From assembly GCF_047511655.1 (NCBI RefSeq), contig NC_133403.1, forward strand, positions 16,117,014 through 16,181,013: a stretch of 64,000 bases of DNA. Direction: 5' to 3'. Each line of letters opens with the position of its first letter. The first letter of the stretch is position 1. Position numbers and translations under genes: made by a program. Under the pieces are notes generated by a model, which searched no databases, was not told the DNA's origin, and saw nothing but the letters and a program-made list of their open reading frames with translations. Source of the stretch: Castor canadensis. Taxonomy: Eukaryota > Chordata > Mammalia > Rodentia > Castoridae. Shown one piece after another: positions 24,541 to 37,000 of the stretch.

Positions 24541-24860
24541 GAACATGCAGAGATTAATGTAAAAAAACTAGAGAAATCATAGGAGAGCATATCTGATTAT
24601 TAATAAGAAAGTAGTGAGAGGTAAAATCCAAGAACTTTGAATGAAAAATTACAAGCTAAGCAAGCATATTTAAAACCTCAATTCATATGCTAGATTATAA
24701 TGTGTCCATTCACATTCCAAAACAAATCAGATGGGCTCTGCCCATCCCATGGAGAGACACTGGAAGTCACATGTCTAGGCACTTGGATGCACAAACAATA
24801 TAATCTGCCAAAGCTGGCTATGTATGACCCCGTCACTGAGTATACGTACCTTTCTGTGGG

Positions 24861-24862
<2 letters not shown>
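24541..24862. other. No recognised feature
   Basis: Plain AT-rich sequence. Confidence 0.4.

Positions 24863-24904
<42 letters not shown>
24863..24904. repeat. (TG)n microsatellite
   Basis: About 20 uninterrupted TG dinucleotides; likely length-polymorphic. Confidence 0.95.
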
Positions 24905-24906
<2 letters not shown>

Positions 24907-25724
24907 TTCTGTCTACCTTGAATGCCCACATACATGGGCCACACAAGTGGGAGAAACACTATACCTGTTGACCTCCTAAGTGGATGAGATTACTGTGGAA
25001 CTTCAGAAGTGTTGGCTGCTCCCCCACAGGCACTTGGGTAATTCTCAGTGTTGTTTCCAACTAAAGGTTTTAGGTCCTTCACAATACCCCAGACAAATTT
25101 CCATTTAATTTCTTATAAAATAGTTTTCACTTACTTTTCACAACAATATTATAGACTAGCATTACTTTCCCTCATAAATAACTATGCTCCATGGGTCCTT
25201 GAGATGCACTCTCTGTTGAAACTAATGATGAACATTATTTAGCAGTTTGGAGGAATGGAGATGGGGAATTCCCATAGCTAAACATTCAAACTGTGTCTCA
25301 GGAACATTGTTACACCTGCAACTGGTGCATTCAATTTTCAAACCTAGATCCAGGCTTTGTGGGGATAGGGCATAAGATGGCTTTGTGTTCTTGTCACCCA
25401 GCATAGAAGGAAGGTGGGAAAGTCACAGGAAGTTCTGAGGATTGTAATCTTGCCTAGAGATATTACAATGTGTAAAGACATTTTAGTGTAGACTGAATCA
25501 TGGAAAAAATTTTGGTTTTATTTGATTGTATTTTTGAGTTAACTTGCTCTATATGTGGTAAAAAAGTTCAATTCCAGAGATGACAAATTCAGATGCTCCA
25601 GAGGAAAGGTGAGGTGGATTGCATAAATGTTTTACTTCTGGATAGATAACAGAGTGAAATTGCATACGACAAATTCAACAGCAAGTCTTGTCAGTCAAGA
25701 ACACTCAATTATTTTTACTTATAA
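24905..25724. other. No recognised feature
   Basis: No repeat or coding similarity seen. Confidence 0.4.
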
Positions 25725-26235
25725 CATTTTTGTTTTGTTTTTGTTAGGGCTGTTTTTTTTTCTTGTTGGTAGCAATTGGATTTGAACTCAGGGCATCCAA
25801 CTTGTTAGGCAGGTGCTCTTGCTACTTGGTCACTCTGCCAGCCCAGGGCATTCAATTATAAAAGAAAACAAGCACAGTCCCTCCGGGTGTCCTCGATATT
25901 ACATGGAGTAGAGGTACTGGGCTTGAACATAGGGTTTTGCACTTGCTAGTTAGGCCCTCTACCAGTTGAGCCATACCTCCAGCCCTTTTTGCTCTGGTTG
26001 TTTTGAAAATAGTGTGTTGCTTATTGGCCAGGAAGGCCTGGACCACAATCCTCCTATCTTATGTTTCCCACCATAACTGGGGATACAGGAGGCACCACCA
26101 TGCGTTTTTTTCTTGAGAGGCAGTGTTGTGAAATGGTTTTAGGGGTGGGGCCTGGGTTGTCCTGAATCTGTGATCCTCCCCATCTCAGTCATGCACTAGC
26201 TTGTGATGACAGGCATGAGCCAGCAGCACAGGGCT
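25725..26235 (-). repeat. Cluster of antisense ID and composite ID+B1 SINEs
   Basis: An ID-like half lies at 25765-25850 ('ggatttgaactcagggcatcc', 'ggcaggtgctcttgctac'). A second composite at 25905-26235 has an ID half ('ctctaccagttgagcc') and B1-like text up to 'gatgacaggcatgagccagcagcacagggct'. The second carries what looks like two B1-type monomers. Confidence 0.75.
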
Positions 26236-27249
26236 TGTTGTTATTCTTAACTGTGCATTTTCTTTGGTATATTTTACCTGGCTTTTTGAGTTTAAAATTT
26301 ATTTAGTGCCAGAGATATATAATTACATCAAAGTCAAAATGCAGTTTTGTCTTTCTTGGGAAAGCCCAAGGCTCTTTCATCCCAATACAATAATTTTTCC
26401 ACTGTGGAGCACTGACCTATTCCTAATCTATGTCCAAAGATCCAAGTTCATGTACTCAGGGAGAGGGCTGTGCAAATTTTTCACTAAGGTCAAGAACAAC
26501 ATCTGACACATTTGATGCTGCCAAATAGTGTACTACTGTTACCCAGTGTAGCAGAGATACAGTGGGCAGCAGTCTGTTTACCATCAATGCTTGATCATGC
26601 TTGTTTAGCAGGGTTTGCAAATACAATGCACATCAGTGGTGTAACCTGGCTACCATGGACCCTATCTGGATGCTCTTGCCAGAGGATTCGTGTTTCTGTG
26701 GAGGAATAATATGAAGAGTTAATATAAACATCATGATTATATAACCTGGGCAATGAATGAAAAAAGAGTTGAAGCCAGACTTTATTTTGCCCATTAGTAT
26801 CACCTCACTATTGAAAAGTCTTAAAATTTTGTTAATTTTGTCCATCTGTGAAGTGTTCTATCTGTACCTCAAGGTTATAATGTCATAGGACCTAGAGTTC
26901 AGAACTGCTCCACAGGTACCTCACAGAAACATCAAGCAATACCAGGGACTAAGCACTGTTCTAGGTACAAATCCAACATATCCTAAAGGGGAATTCATTA
27001 TCTTCATTTACTCAAACCAACTTTCAGACAGAAGACACTGTAATCTCAGTGGCAGTAACAATGTCCCTCAGTTATCCATGTGGAACCTGCTGGGATCCTT
27101 CTGGACTTTAGCTCTCCCTCAATCCTGAATTAACCAATGGTGTAGTACCCTCAGAGTCACCTTCACTGATTTTCACAATCCAGCACTTCCTTGTTAATCC
27201 TGTCTCAGTGTATTTGCATTTGTGTTGTCTCTGTCTTGATACCTCTTCA
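26236..27249. other. No recognised feature
   Basis: No gene or repeat recognised. Confidence 0.4.
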
Positions 27250-27410
27250 CTTCATTTCATAAATCTAACATCTCATTCAGATCTTAGCTAAAATGTCTTT
27301 TTAGTGACATCTCATTCACTTCTTCAACCTTTTCTGTCGAGAGCTGCTCTCTAACCCCACTCTCAATCTCATATACTGTTTTACATTTTCTTAGCATTAT
27401 ACTACCTGAA
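27250..27410 (+). repeat. L2 LINE 3'-end fragment
   Basis: The text 'attcagatcttagctaaaatgtc', 'gtgacatctcattcacttcttcaacc' and 'tgttttacattttcttagcattatactacctgaaa' follows the L2 3' end pattern (family: 'ctcagcttaaatgtcacctcct' ... 'tttattttcttcatagcacttatcacc'). Confidence 0.65.
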
Positions 27411-27534
27411 AACTTGTGTACCTCCCCCTGCCCTGTATGTGTATGTCAGTTTGCCTGTCTGTCTCTGCTCCAAAGGTACAGGGACAGTCTATAACTGTCT
27501 ATAGTCCACACTGTATACTCAGCCAGTATAATAA

Positions 27535-27720
27535 ACAATACCAGGGATTGAATCTGCAGATTGCTAGGCAAGCGCTCTATTGTACCAAGACCTTTTGGGT
27601 TTATTTTGTTTTTGAGACAGTATCTTGCTAATGTTGTCAAAGCTGGCCTTGAACTTGCCTTCCTCCTTCCTCTGCCTCCTGAACAGTGGTACAGATGTGT
27701 ACCACTACACCCAGCCAGTA
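27535..27720 (-). repeat. Composite ID+B1 SINE, antisense
   Basis: ID half 'caataccagggattgaatctgcagattgctaggcaagcgctct' in part, then B1 half 'ttgagacagtatcttgc' to 'accactacacccagcc'. Confidence 0.85.
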
Positions 27721-28224
27721 TAATCACTATTGTACTCATGTGATGAATATCCAACCCTGATATAACTCAACTTCTTAACCCTTCCTCACCTGCACATGCC
27801 ATGGTAAACATTTTCATGACTTTTAGCTTCAAGTGACCCTTGTGGCTGCCTGACTCTACCACAATATTCTTCCAATCAGTTCCCTCTAAAACCCATAGAC
27901 AACCATTTCTCTCCATTGTCAAACCTCTGGCCTCCCATTGTCCACATAAGCTCATCTGATGGCATTATTCATTATTTCACTTAGACAATAGAAGTAGTCA
28001 AGAGAGAAAGCACTGTCCCCAGCAGATCTATTCTTACACTGTGCCTTCTATGGTTGTGTATTAGATTCAACTACCTACTGCCTCTAGAGGCTTTTCTGGT
28101 GTGGCTTCCCTGTCACAGTTTTGTCAGTAGGTGGCAGAGAGAAGGATGCTTTGTCTATGCTCTGCATCTTCACCCATGAGCCTTTGAATGATTAGTAGCC
28201 TGACATTTGAAAAAAAATTGATCC
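27721..28224. other. No recognised feature
   Basis: Plain sequence; it may include unrecognised L2 leader. Confidence 0.4.
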
Positions 28225-28910
28225 AACTTCCTGTCACTCAAGGATACCACCCCTGTGCCATCAGTTTCTCTCTTAACTGGCTCATACCCATCAGTATTCA
28301 ACGTGTTCTAATACTGCCTATCTCTGGCAACAAAACCTTCTCTTGACTCCATAGCTATGCTGCCTCATTTGTGCTTTCTTTCACAGTAGCAAAACTCTTT
28401 GAAGATGTGTGAGACAGTCTGTCACCACTTTCTTCCCTCTATACTCTTTTTAAATCTATTCTCATCAGACTTTGGGCTGCACCAATGCACAGAAATCATT
28501 CCTGTCAAGGTTATCAGTGACTGTCACATTGACCCATGCAGTGGCTATTTTTCTGTTCTAGCTTTGCTTCAGCTCTCAGCTGCACTTGTCCCAGACAATC
28601 ACTCTTTCTAAAAACTCCTCTTCTTTTGGCCTAAGAGAAATAAATGTTTTAATGTGTCATACTATGTCTTTAGTTGCTCTTAGTGTCTTTTGTTTCTTCT
28701 TCCTTATCTTCTGGACTTAGTTACACAAGTCTTTGTCTATTTTGCAGTTTCATCCAGGAATCTGAGGGACACTCCACCCTTGAATTATGGTGTCCACATT
28801 TGTATACCCAGTTCCAACATCTCCTTTGAGCTCTATCTGGTTTCCTATTCAAAATCTTTACTTGGAGCTCTAATAAATGTCTCATGCTACTATGTCCAAA
28901 ACTGAGTTCC
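28225..28910 (+). mobile_element. L2 LINE reverse-transcriptase fragment, left part
   Basis: The translation around 28470-28610 contains 'VKVISDCHIDPCSGYFSVLA' and ends '...DNHSF'. This tracks the L2 reverse-transcriptase segment whose family consensus is '...LLDLSAAFDTVDHSLL'. The end at 28870-28906 ('tcatgctactatgtccaaaactgag') matches the later 'NMSKTE' segment. Internal deletions and stops make it non-functional. It resumes at 30160 after a nested insertion. Confidence 0.75.
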
Positions 28911-28911
28911 T

Positions 28912-29816
28912 TTTAAAAAATGAATTCCTTTAATAAAATGAAAAAATCTTAAAAACTTCCACTGATATAATAATTGTACCTTCTGGTAGTGTACATTTTG
29001 ATATTCTAATAATTGTGTACAATGTGTAGTGGTCAAAATGAGGCAAATACATATCCATCACCTCAAACATTTATCATTTCTTTGTGTTTGGAACATTCAC
29101 AATACTCTCTACCAGTTATTTTGAAATATTCAATTAATTATTGTTAACCATAGGTATCCTACTGTGCATGAGGACATTAGAAATTATTCCTCCTATCCAC
29201 TTATAACTCTGGGCCCATTATTCATCCTTTCTCCATCCCCTATGTCCTTTCCCCTTTCCCAGTTTCTCATAACCACTAGTCTTCTCTCTACTGCTATGAG
29301 ATTACCTTTTTTAGCATCCACTTAATTGAAATCATGCAGTAGTTGTCGTTCTGTGTCTCATTTATTTCACTTAACATGTCACCTAGGCTTATTCATATTG
29401 CTACAAATGACATAATTTCATTCTTTTTAATGGGTGAATAATATTCCATTGTGAAGCAGGATATGACGGCTCATGCATGTAATCCAGCCGTCAGGAGGAT
29501 AAGGCAGGCACATCATGAGTTGAAGCCCAGCCTGAGCTGTGTGTGTGTGTGTCCCTTGTGTGTATATGCCACACATCTTCTTTATCCACTCATCCACTGA
29601 TGGATTTCATATTTTGGTATTGGGACTATGGGAGCACAGCTGTCTCTGTGACTCAGGGATCTCCTTTCCTTTGGATATGTACTCAGTTATGGGATTGCTG
29701 CATCAGATGGTGGTTCTATTTCCAGTTTCAAGAGGAGCCTCTGTACTGTGTGCTATAGTGGCTGTATTCAGTCTACACTCCCACCAGCAGTGATTGAGAG
29801 ACCCCCTTTCTCCACA
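28912..29816 (-). mobile_element. L1 (older L1M-type) 3' end, antisense, nested in L2
   Basis: Antisense L1 blocks: 'ctaccagttattttgaaatattcaattaattattg', 'cacttaacatgtcacctagg', 'atgggtgaataatattccattgtg' (29430-29453), then after a SINE 'ccacacatcttctttatccactcatccactgatgg' and 'tgggattgctgcatcagatggtggttctatttcc'. The plus strand runs from 3' UTR to ORF2 C-terminus, as expected for minus orientation. Confidence 0.85.
29456..29540 (+). repeat. B1-like SINE inside the L1
   Basis: 'ggatatgacggctcatgcatgtaatccagc', 'caggaggataaggcaggcac' and 'gttgaagcccagcctgagctg' form a B1 body followed by a short GT run. The L1 continues on both sides, so the SINE is younger. Confidence 0.85.
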
Positions 29817-30148
29817 CATGCCTCAGCACATTTGGTGGTCCTGGGTTTGAATTCAGGACCTTGTTGTTATGCAGCACTCTATCACTTTGACAACACAACA
29901 GCATGTTTTGCTTTAGTTATTTTTCAGATAAGGTCTTTTGTTTTTTGCCCAGGCTACCTTTGAACTGTAATTCTCCTATCTGTGCCCAGAACAATAGTAA
30001 TTACAGACATGTACCACAATACTATGCTTGTATGTTGAGATGGGTTTTCACTAAGACTTTCCCTGACTTGGTCTTGAATAACAGTCCTCTGGATCCCCAC
30101 CTCCTGAGTAGCTGGGAAAATAGGCATGAGCCACCATACCTAACCTCA
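29817..30148 (-). repeat. Composite ID+B1 SINE, antisense
   Basis: The ID half 'tggtggtcctgggtttgaattcagg' is followed by B1-like text with 'gcccaggctacctttgaactg' and a second B1-type part ending 'gtagctgggaaaataggcatgagccaccat'. It sits at the L1/L2 boundary. Confidence 0.8.
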
Positions 30149-30159
30149 AACATGAATTC

Positions 30160-30400
30160 ATGATGTTCTCCAGATCTTTTTTTTTCTTCCTCCTTGTGGC
30201 AACTATGCTCTGCAGTGTCCTCAGGCTGAATCCCAGAAACCATCCCTTATACTTCTTTTTCTCCTAGATGCTCAATCTCTAAATCCTAAGCCTCTACCTG
30301 TTCAATGTATCTACTCAACACTCCACTGGAATCATGTGACCCCCAAAATGGTAATTTCCTGTCTAGACTATTCCATCTGTGCGTCTATAGGCTCTTCTCT
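30160..30400 (+). mobile_element. L2 LINE fragment, right part
   Basis: Text such as 'ctgaatcccagaaaccatcccttatacttctttttctcctagatgctcaatctctaaatcc' tracks the L2 segment downstream of that ending at 28910 ('...cttggagtcatccttgactcctc...'). It shows that the intervening 1.25 kb is insertion. Confidence 0.55.
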
Positions 30401-30424
30401 TCAGCTTGTTAGAAATAACACCCC

Positions 30425-30792
30425 TGAAGAATACTAGAGACACAATTGAAGACACAGAAATGGAGAACTGTCTTGGCAAGCCAAAATTTACTTCTTCATA
30501 AGGGTGCATTGCAAATGGACACAGTACACAGGGCAGTCTGTCCATCCGTATATTCCTGATTTAACTGACCCTGCACCTTGACCTGGATAGGGTCTGATCA
30601 AAAATTCAAAATCTTCTCAATTGATTGAACTTCTAAACTAACTTGGGGGAGGGGTTAAGATACACATATGAAGGACAATTTTCATGGGCAAATGGGCTTA
30701 GCAAGAATCTGGAAGAAGAACCTGGAACTACAGACAATGCAGGTAATTAAAATAGCTGCACACAGTTTGATAGAAAAGAGTGCATTCTCACA
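30425..30792 (-). mobile_element. 3' LTR of the minus-strand endogenous retrovirus
   Basis: A 368-bp TG...CA segment. Its reverse complement aligns through its length with the LTR at 51645-52029: 'cttttctatcaaa', 'tgtctgtagttccag', 'cttaacccctcccccaagtta', 'gaatata' and 'tttctgtgtcttcaattg' all have counterparts in order. A purine-rich stretch lies immediately to its right, as expected for the polypurine tract of a minus-strand element. No convincing target duplication was found, because the other end is lost. Confidence 0.8.
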
Positions 30793-33045
30793 CTTCCCTC
30801 ATCTTTAATTTATATTCTTTTCTTCAAACTCATTTAACATTAATTGACTTTCTATTTCAGCTGTGTTTACAAACAGCTGATGTGACACAGGAGTTGGCTT
30901 AGTTAGAGTAGTTTCTATGAGTCAAACAGTCAATCCTCATACAGAGGGAATAATTCAGCACTCAATTAAGGTCATGGTCACAAACACATCAATGAAGGAT
31001 ATTGGGATTGAGGGTATTACTCCTTGCCATTTTCTAAACCACTGTTTTAGCCAGTTACTAGAGGGTCATTTATCCCTGAGTTCTTAGCCAATTGTCTGAC
31101 AGGGCTGTTAGGCATTGGACAGCCTTGGTTATCGTCCATTCTAGAGCTGTGTTTTGTGGGATGAATGTGCAACATTCGCCCCCAACAAAGACAAATACAC
31201 CCCACAACTTTTCTGCCAGAATCATGTCTACAGCCATCAGGTTTTCCCATGCCATGGTGGAGACTACTTAGTTGTTCTTCAATTTCCTTCATTATATCCC
31301 TATTATAATTGGCAAATCTCTGCTGGTTATAATAGGTAGAGTTAATCCAATCTACATTCTTATTAATAGTGGGCCACCACAACAGTGCTGACTTAAATCC
31401 TGCTGTTTAATTTTTTTCCTTTGAATTTATCAGACTCCCTGTGGGAACCCAATGGCATCTATGTAAACATGGTTCGGGATGGTTTGGGTTATCAGAATGC
31501 CAGGGTGAAAGGAATAGTGAATTGGACTAAAGTGTAAGTTCCACTCCATTTGACCAGAACAGTCTTAAGTAAAAGTCCACCACAATACTTCCAGATGTTT
31601 GCTTGGGCAACAGTCAGAGCAAGGTGACTGCTTAACTCTGCAAATGATTGGCCTTTACTGCACCCAGATGCATTTTCCAGTAACTAATTCCTCCCCCCAA
31701 CCTGAGAAGCATGAGGCATATAGTTTTAGGATGGGGGTCTTATTAACCAGGGTGGCTTTTGCCCCCCAGAATCTTTAACCAAGGAAAAGGGTAGTGACAG
31801 AGTCATACAAGACTCATTGCCCCAGGCTGTCCATTTTTGGAAGTGTGTTATTATATATTTCATTTAGCAGAGTCTGAGGTCCCTCCCATAGGGAAGGGAG
31901 CACCTTGAGGCTCTGGCCTTCCTGTTGCACACATGTAACTTATTTTTGTTTAAGGTGTGGACAGAATATTTAATCCATTTCAACCAGTCATGAGTCTCTC
32001 CATAACCAGTTTTAATAGAAATTGTCATTTTTTAAACCCTTAACCTCCACCACTGTTACCTTGGTTTGTCCATTATTAGAATTGTGGGATAGTATCAGAG
32101 ATAGGGACTTATTGTCAGGAGATGATGTAATTGTGGGGTTTCTTCCAGAGACATCAGCTCCCAATCCATAATGCCTCAAGATGGAAGGCACTATGGTCGT
32201 GGTATGTGGGTCATCTATGACCAACAAAAGGGGTTTGCATTGGGAGAGTTGGAAACTGGGGAGAGAGAGAACTACTAATTTGGATTTTTTTTGTGTTTGT
32301 TTCCATTTTCCCTTCCTGAGGGCTAATGAGTTCCAAACCTCATACTGTGTAGTTTACCCAATGTCTGAACAGCCCCCACAAGACCCATCTAAGTTTCTAC
32401 CAAAGTCATAAGGATGGTCCTCTCTGGGGCCAGGGTATGAGCACATATGTATAGTAATAACCTAGAGTTAACATTGTCCCTGGGGATCACCACTAGGGAA
32501 TACAAATCATGCATCAAACTTAACAGTCAAATGAGAAAATGTTTGGGTGACATCAATGGTAAATACAGTTTTCCAAGTGAAAAGGGGAAAACAGTCCCAC
32601 TATCATCTGTTTTTGGAGGGGGGCTTTTATTTTTTACTTTTTTATTATTTTATTTATTAATTTATTCATATGTGAATACATTGTTTGGGCCATTTCTCCT
32701 TCCTGCTCCCCACCCTCTATTTCTCCCCACTCACCCCCTTGCTTTCCAGGCAGAACCTGTTCTGCCTTTTTCTCCAATTTTGTTGACTTCTTCTTAAAGT
32801 TACTTTGGTATTGCCAGGCTCTGGAGACACAGTCCATTGTCCCTTCTTGGGAGCTCATTTTATTCAGCTATAGTGGGTCCATCCTTTCTTAGCAACATGT
32901 ACTGCAGGTTCAACAATGAGTAGCACCTGATAAGATCCCTCCCAGGATGCCTGGAGTTTCTCTCCTCTCCAAATCCAGGTCAGAATGTAATCTCCCAGTG
33001 CAGTAGAGTCTGGGCCAGCAGTCTGCTGCCTAAAGGATGCAGTGA
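30793..33045 (-). pseudogene. Minus-strand ERV: integrase C-terminal part and env, broken
   Basis: Read right to left: the integrase C-terminal segment (about 33030-32860), then the env start, a surface-subunit region (32590-31400) and a transmembrane-subunit region (31382-30880). The transmembrane part is split over two frames (31047-31382 and 31070-31255). It shows the 'GECC' end of the CX6CC disulphide motif typical of gamma-type Env, but the first cysteine is replaced by phenylalanine. Env start and integrase tail match the provirus at 51645-57479 at DNA level. Everything upstream of the integrase tail is missing. Frameshifts and stops exclude a working protein. Confidence 0.8.
32633..32810 (-). 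mobile_element. L1 3' UTR fragment inserted in the ERV env, antisense
   Basis: 'attaatttattcatatgtgaataca' is the reverse complement of the L1 tail seen at 2045-2070. It is followed by C-rich 3' UTR antisense text ('ccctgctccccaccctc'-like) to about 32790. Retroviral sequence continues on both sides. Confidence 0.75.
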
Positions 33046-33662
33046 AAAGTGTCTAAGCTCTTAATTTCAGGGAAACTGATCCATAAGCAAAGGTTATATT
33101 CCAAAAAGTTACAGTACTAGCCTCATGACCTAACATAATGAAACTTTTATCTTTATCACAAGCAGATGATGTTTCTTAAACTATGGCTCTTTTAAATATG
33201 TTTTCTCACAGTTGGGATAAACTTATAGGCCTTTAGGGAAAAGAGAAATGCCTCCACAGCCTTGAATACTTTTACCCTAAAATAAGTTGCATACACTTCC
33301 CTATGGGGAACAATAGGCTGTATTGTTTTTTCCTTACTAGGGCTGTTAATTTAAATTTTTAAATTTAAAGTAAGATTTGGCAAAGCTTGTAGACCTCTTA
33401 CAAGCTTAAGTAGACAGTGTTAGTGCCCCAGATAGAATTAGTGTTTTTTTGACCAAGTGCTGATTACTTTAAACTTTTTAAACTTTAACCCCATAAACCT
33501 TTCTATAACATATGAATGGAACTTAGTCATACAGCCCACATATTTTAGCATGAGAAATGAATTAAAATCACTGAAAAGATATTTAGTTAGGACTTGATTT
33601 CCTAAAAAGTCAAAAACATGATGAATTTCACAAGCAATGTTTTGAATTTAGGAAATCCCTTA
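33046..33662. other. AT-rich interval, possibly decayed retroviral or host sequence
   Basis: No coding match. It contains a short inverted repeat of A/T tracts near 33350-33370. It continues in character across the ERV at 39017, which supports the idea that the ERV inserted into it. Confidence 0.4.
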
Positions 33663-34000
33663 CGTGGCAGGAATGTTAGGAAGGGGGAAGAGAGATTAAT
33701 GAGTGCTACAGTAAAACAAAGGAAAACCAGAGTTGGGGAATGTCACCTGGGAACCAGAGAAGGGTCACCTCCATCCAGAGGTTAGAGTGGCCTATGAAAT
33801 AACATGTGATTATGTATGGGAAAAGCTTCACACTCCCATTTCTATAACCTGTTCTAAAAGGTATGTAAGGAAAGTTCCCTTTGTTCTCAGGGCTCAGCCT
33901 TTGGACATGAATCTGCTGAGTTTCTGCCAGCTTGCTTAATAAACTTGCTTCCTGAAAGCTTTGGTGCCCTCTCAGTCTTTATCTGACCTCTCCTGAAACA
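33663..34000 (+). mobile_element. 5' LTR of plus-strand ERV
   Basis: 338 bp, aligned end to end with 38676-39012. The first base pair of the usual TG start has changed to CG. The inverted terminal pattern is 'tgtagcagga' / 'tcctgcaaca' in the better preserved 3' copy. AATAAA lies at 33938-33943. It is preceded by CTTA at 33659-33662, repeated at 39013-39016, which is the 4-bp target duplication expected for class I elements. Confidence 0.9.
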
Positions 34001-34030
34001 TTTCTAGGGGTGTTGTCCAGGACATGGTGG
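34001..34030 (+). promoter_or_regulatory. Degenerate primer binding site, tRNA-Pro-like
   Basis: The leader after the LTR reads 'aggggtgttgtcc', about four mismatches from the tRNA-Pro site used by many gammaretroviruses ('tgggggctcgtcc'). Position and spacing fit. The tRNA assignment is tentative. Confidence 0.5.
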
Positions 34031-37000
34031 GTGGAAATTTCACCTACTTGTCACCAGCTCAATGCCCCAGCCCACTGGGAGGACTGCTCCTGCCAGGTGC
34101 CACCACACCATGTTGATCTGGGGGAGGGAGTCTCTCACTTGGTGAGCCAAAGGGACAAGTTCAGATGCACAAAGGAACCTGGAAAGGCTTGGGAACCAAC
34201 CTGGGAGCCCCACTCATCAGACTGGTAAGAACCAGGGTTCAAATTCAAGTCTGCCTCAGGAAGCAGAAGGAGAATATGATCAACTCTCAAAAGGCACTGA
34301 GTAATATGCTTTTTGGGGGTGAAACCATGCCTTTCAGGTACAGGGAGTGGGGTAAAGTACTGTACTGTGTAAGAGTGTGTGAAAGTGTGAGCCTGAGACA
34401 TAGCCTGGTTATGAAGTGAATGTGGAGTCCTGATCAGTGGGTCTGTGGTGAACTCAAATGGTCTAGGGTGAACCCTAACAGGGTCTCTGGTCTTGGGCTT
34501 ATAGAGACTTACTATGGACAAGAGGTGGCTAAATTCTTAAGAGGGGAGTGGCAAGAAATGTACAAAGTGAGTGTGTTATTTGTTTTCCCCTGTGTGCTGG
34601 AGAGGAGGGACTCCTTACCTCCTCTCCATAGTCCTCATCTCTTCCATCCTTGTCTCTGTCTAGATGTCTGGCAAATGGGAGGAAAGGAAGGAGGTCAGAG
34701 TAAGAATAACCCCCTAGAACTTTAAGGGGGATTGAATGGAGATTACAAGGTAAAACTGACTCCTGGCAAGCTTAGATCCTTCTATCAAATAAACTGCCTG
34801 CTTTGGGTGTAGGATGGCCCTTGGAGGGGTCATTAAATAAGGTCATAGTCAATAGAGTTTTTAAAGTGGTTTAGGGGAGCCTGAAACACCCATGTGGTTC
34901 CTTATATTGACTGCTGGAAGGATGCAGTCCTCAGTCAGCCCATGGGGCTAAACCCCCACCTAGAAAAAACATGTGGGGTGATAGCAGGTTTCAGGTGTAA
35001 AAACAATGTAAAAAGGCAGAGAAACAATAGTAGTGGGGGATCCTGAGGAGTTCAGGTCTCCTTATGTAACACCATACACATTAGATAATTTCTAAGAGCT
35101 ACAGGTTTCTGCCAGATCTGGATCCTCAGTTACTCTCTCTTTGCAAAACCCCTTTACAAAGCCACAAATAGGGGGAAGGTAGGAACCCATGCCTTGGGGA
35201 AAGAAACAAAAAAAGGCCTTTAGAAAAATTAAGAGGGCACTAACCATCGCCCCTTCTCTGGGCCTGCTAGATATGACAAAGCCCCTCTTCCTATATGTAC
35301 ATGAGAAACTGAGAGATGTAGGAGTCTTGACCCAGCTGTTTGCTTCCTGGCACTGCCCAGTGGTCTATTTATCAAAGAAACTTGATGCAATTTCCCCAGG
35401 TTGGCCACCCTGCCTGTGCACAATGGCAGTTACTGGCATCTTGGTGGCTGAAGCAGACAAACTTACATTGAGACAAAAACTCACAGTCTGAGTTCCCCAC
35501 TCAGTTTTGATTTTCATGCAATATAAAGAAAATTATTGGTTAACAAACTCCTGAATTGTCAAATACCAAAGCAGGTTGTGTAAAAACATGTATGTTCAGC
35601 TAGAGGTTGTTAAGTCTCTAAACCCAGACACCCTATTACAGGTTATTTCAGGCCCACCAGAGCATGACTGTTTAGAGATTATGGATGAGGTGTTCTCCAG
35701 CCAGCCAGGCTAGACCAACCAGCCCAATAGTCATGCAGACATTGAGTATCTCACGGATGACAACAACTTTGTCTGAAAAGACACTCGTTTTTCAGGATAT
35801 GCAGTAGTGACTCTGGTCATTATAAACATGACCAATGCCAGCCCAGACTTCTAACTCAAGAGAAATAGTGTTAAATACTGACAAAATTATGAAATTACTA
35901 AAAGCTCTATAGGCCCTTAAGTGAGTAGCTGTCATGCACTGTCCAGGGCATCACAAGTGGAAGACAATAGCTGTTTGGGGAAATCAAAAGGCTGGCTGAC
36001 AGGAAAGTCAAGTGAGCAGCCCTTACAGGAGGACAAACATCAGCCTCACTGGCAGCTGCATGTTCTTGTTTCCCTTATCCAGATGGGATCCATGGTATAC
36101 TTCACAAGATCAGGATTGGTTTGAGACTGAAGGAGAAAATTTCTACTGGACTGATGGTGGAAGTTTACTGATGGCTACATTTCCATACCTGAGTCATTGG
36201 TTCCCACATTTGTCAAACAGTTCCATGAAGGAACTCACTCAGGACAAATAACTGTTGAGACCACCATGGCCCAGCATTTTTTATGTCCCCAAGCTCTCCA
36301 GCATAAGTAAGACAGTATGTGAAGAGTACAATCTGTGTGCCAGAAACAATCCAAGATATTTGCTGGTGCTTGTCTACATCTTCTCAGGATGGATGAAAGT
36401 CTTCCCCTCTTGGACTGAGAAAGTCCAAAAAGTGTCCAGAAGCCTGATAGAGAAAACCATACCTCAATTCAGAATACCTGTGTCTATTAGTTCAGACTGT
36501 GGGCCAGCCTTTGTGATTGAGGTGGTACAGTTGATGACTAAGATATTAAAAATAACTTAAAAGCTACACATGGCCTACCACCCCCAGAGTTCAGGAAAAA
36601 TAAAACATATTAACAGGACTCTAAAAATAACAATTAAAAAAACTATGCCAAGAAACCTACCTATGATGGGATCACTTATTGCCCATAGATTTGCTAACAA
36701 TTAGGTCAAGCCCCAGCAAACAGATGGGTCTCTCCACTTTTGAAATGGTTTTTGGTGTCCATCCCTCTTAGTGGAGGGCCTGCATGTCACCCTGAGATAT
36801 CAGATACAGGCTTTTGATTTGACTCTCTCAAAAAACAATGATTGGAGAAGAGACAGACTCCCTGTTAGCTTGACAACTTTCACATACCATTATAAACCAG
36901 GGGATGCTGTTTGGGTAAAGAAATGGAATGTTCAACCATAATCCCCCACTGGAGGGGCCCTATTGTTGTTTTGTCCACTCCCACAGCAGTTAAGGTAGCA

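Noticed and set aside
32634..32858. 74-codon minus-strand frame starting in retroviral sequence
   Set aside because: It fuses an integrase/env junction with an inserted L1 3' end; it is not a gene.
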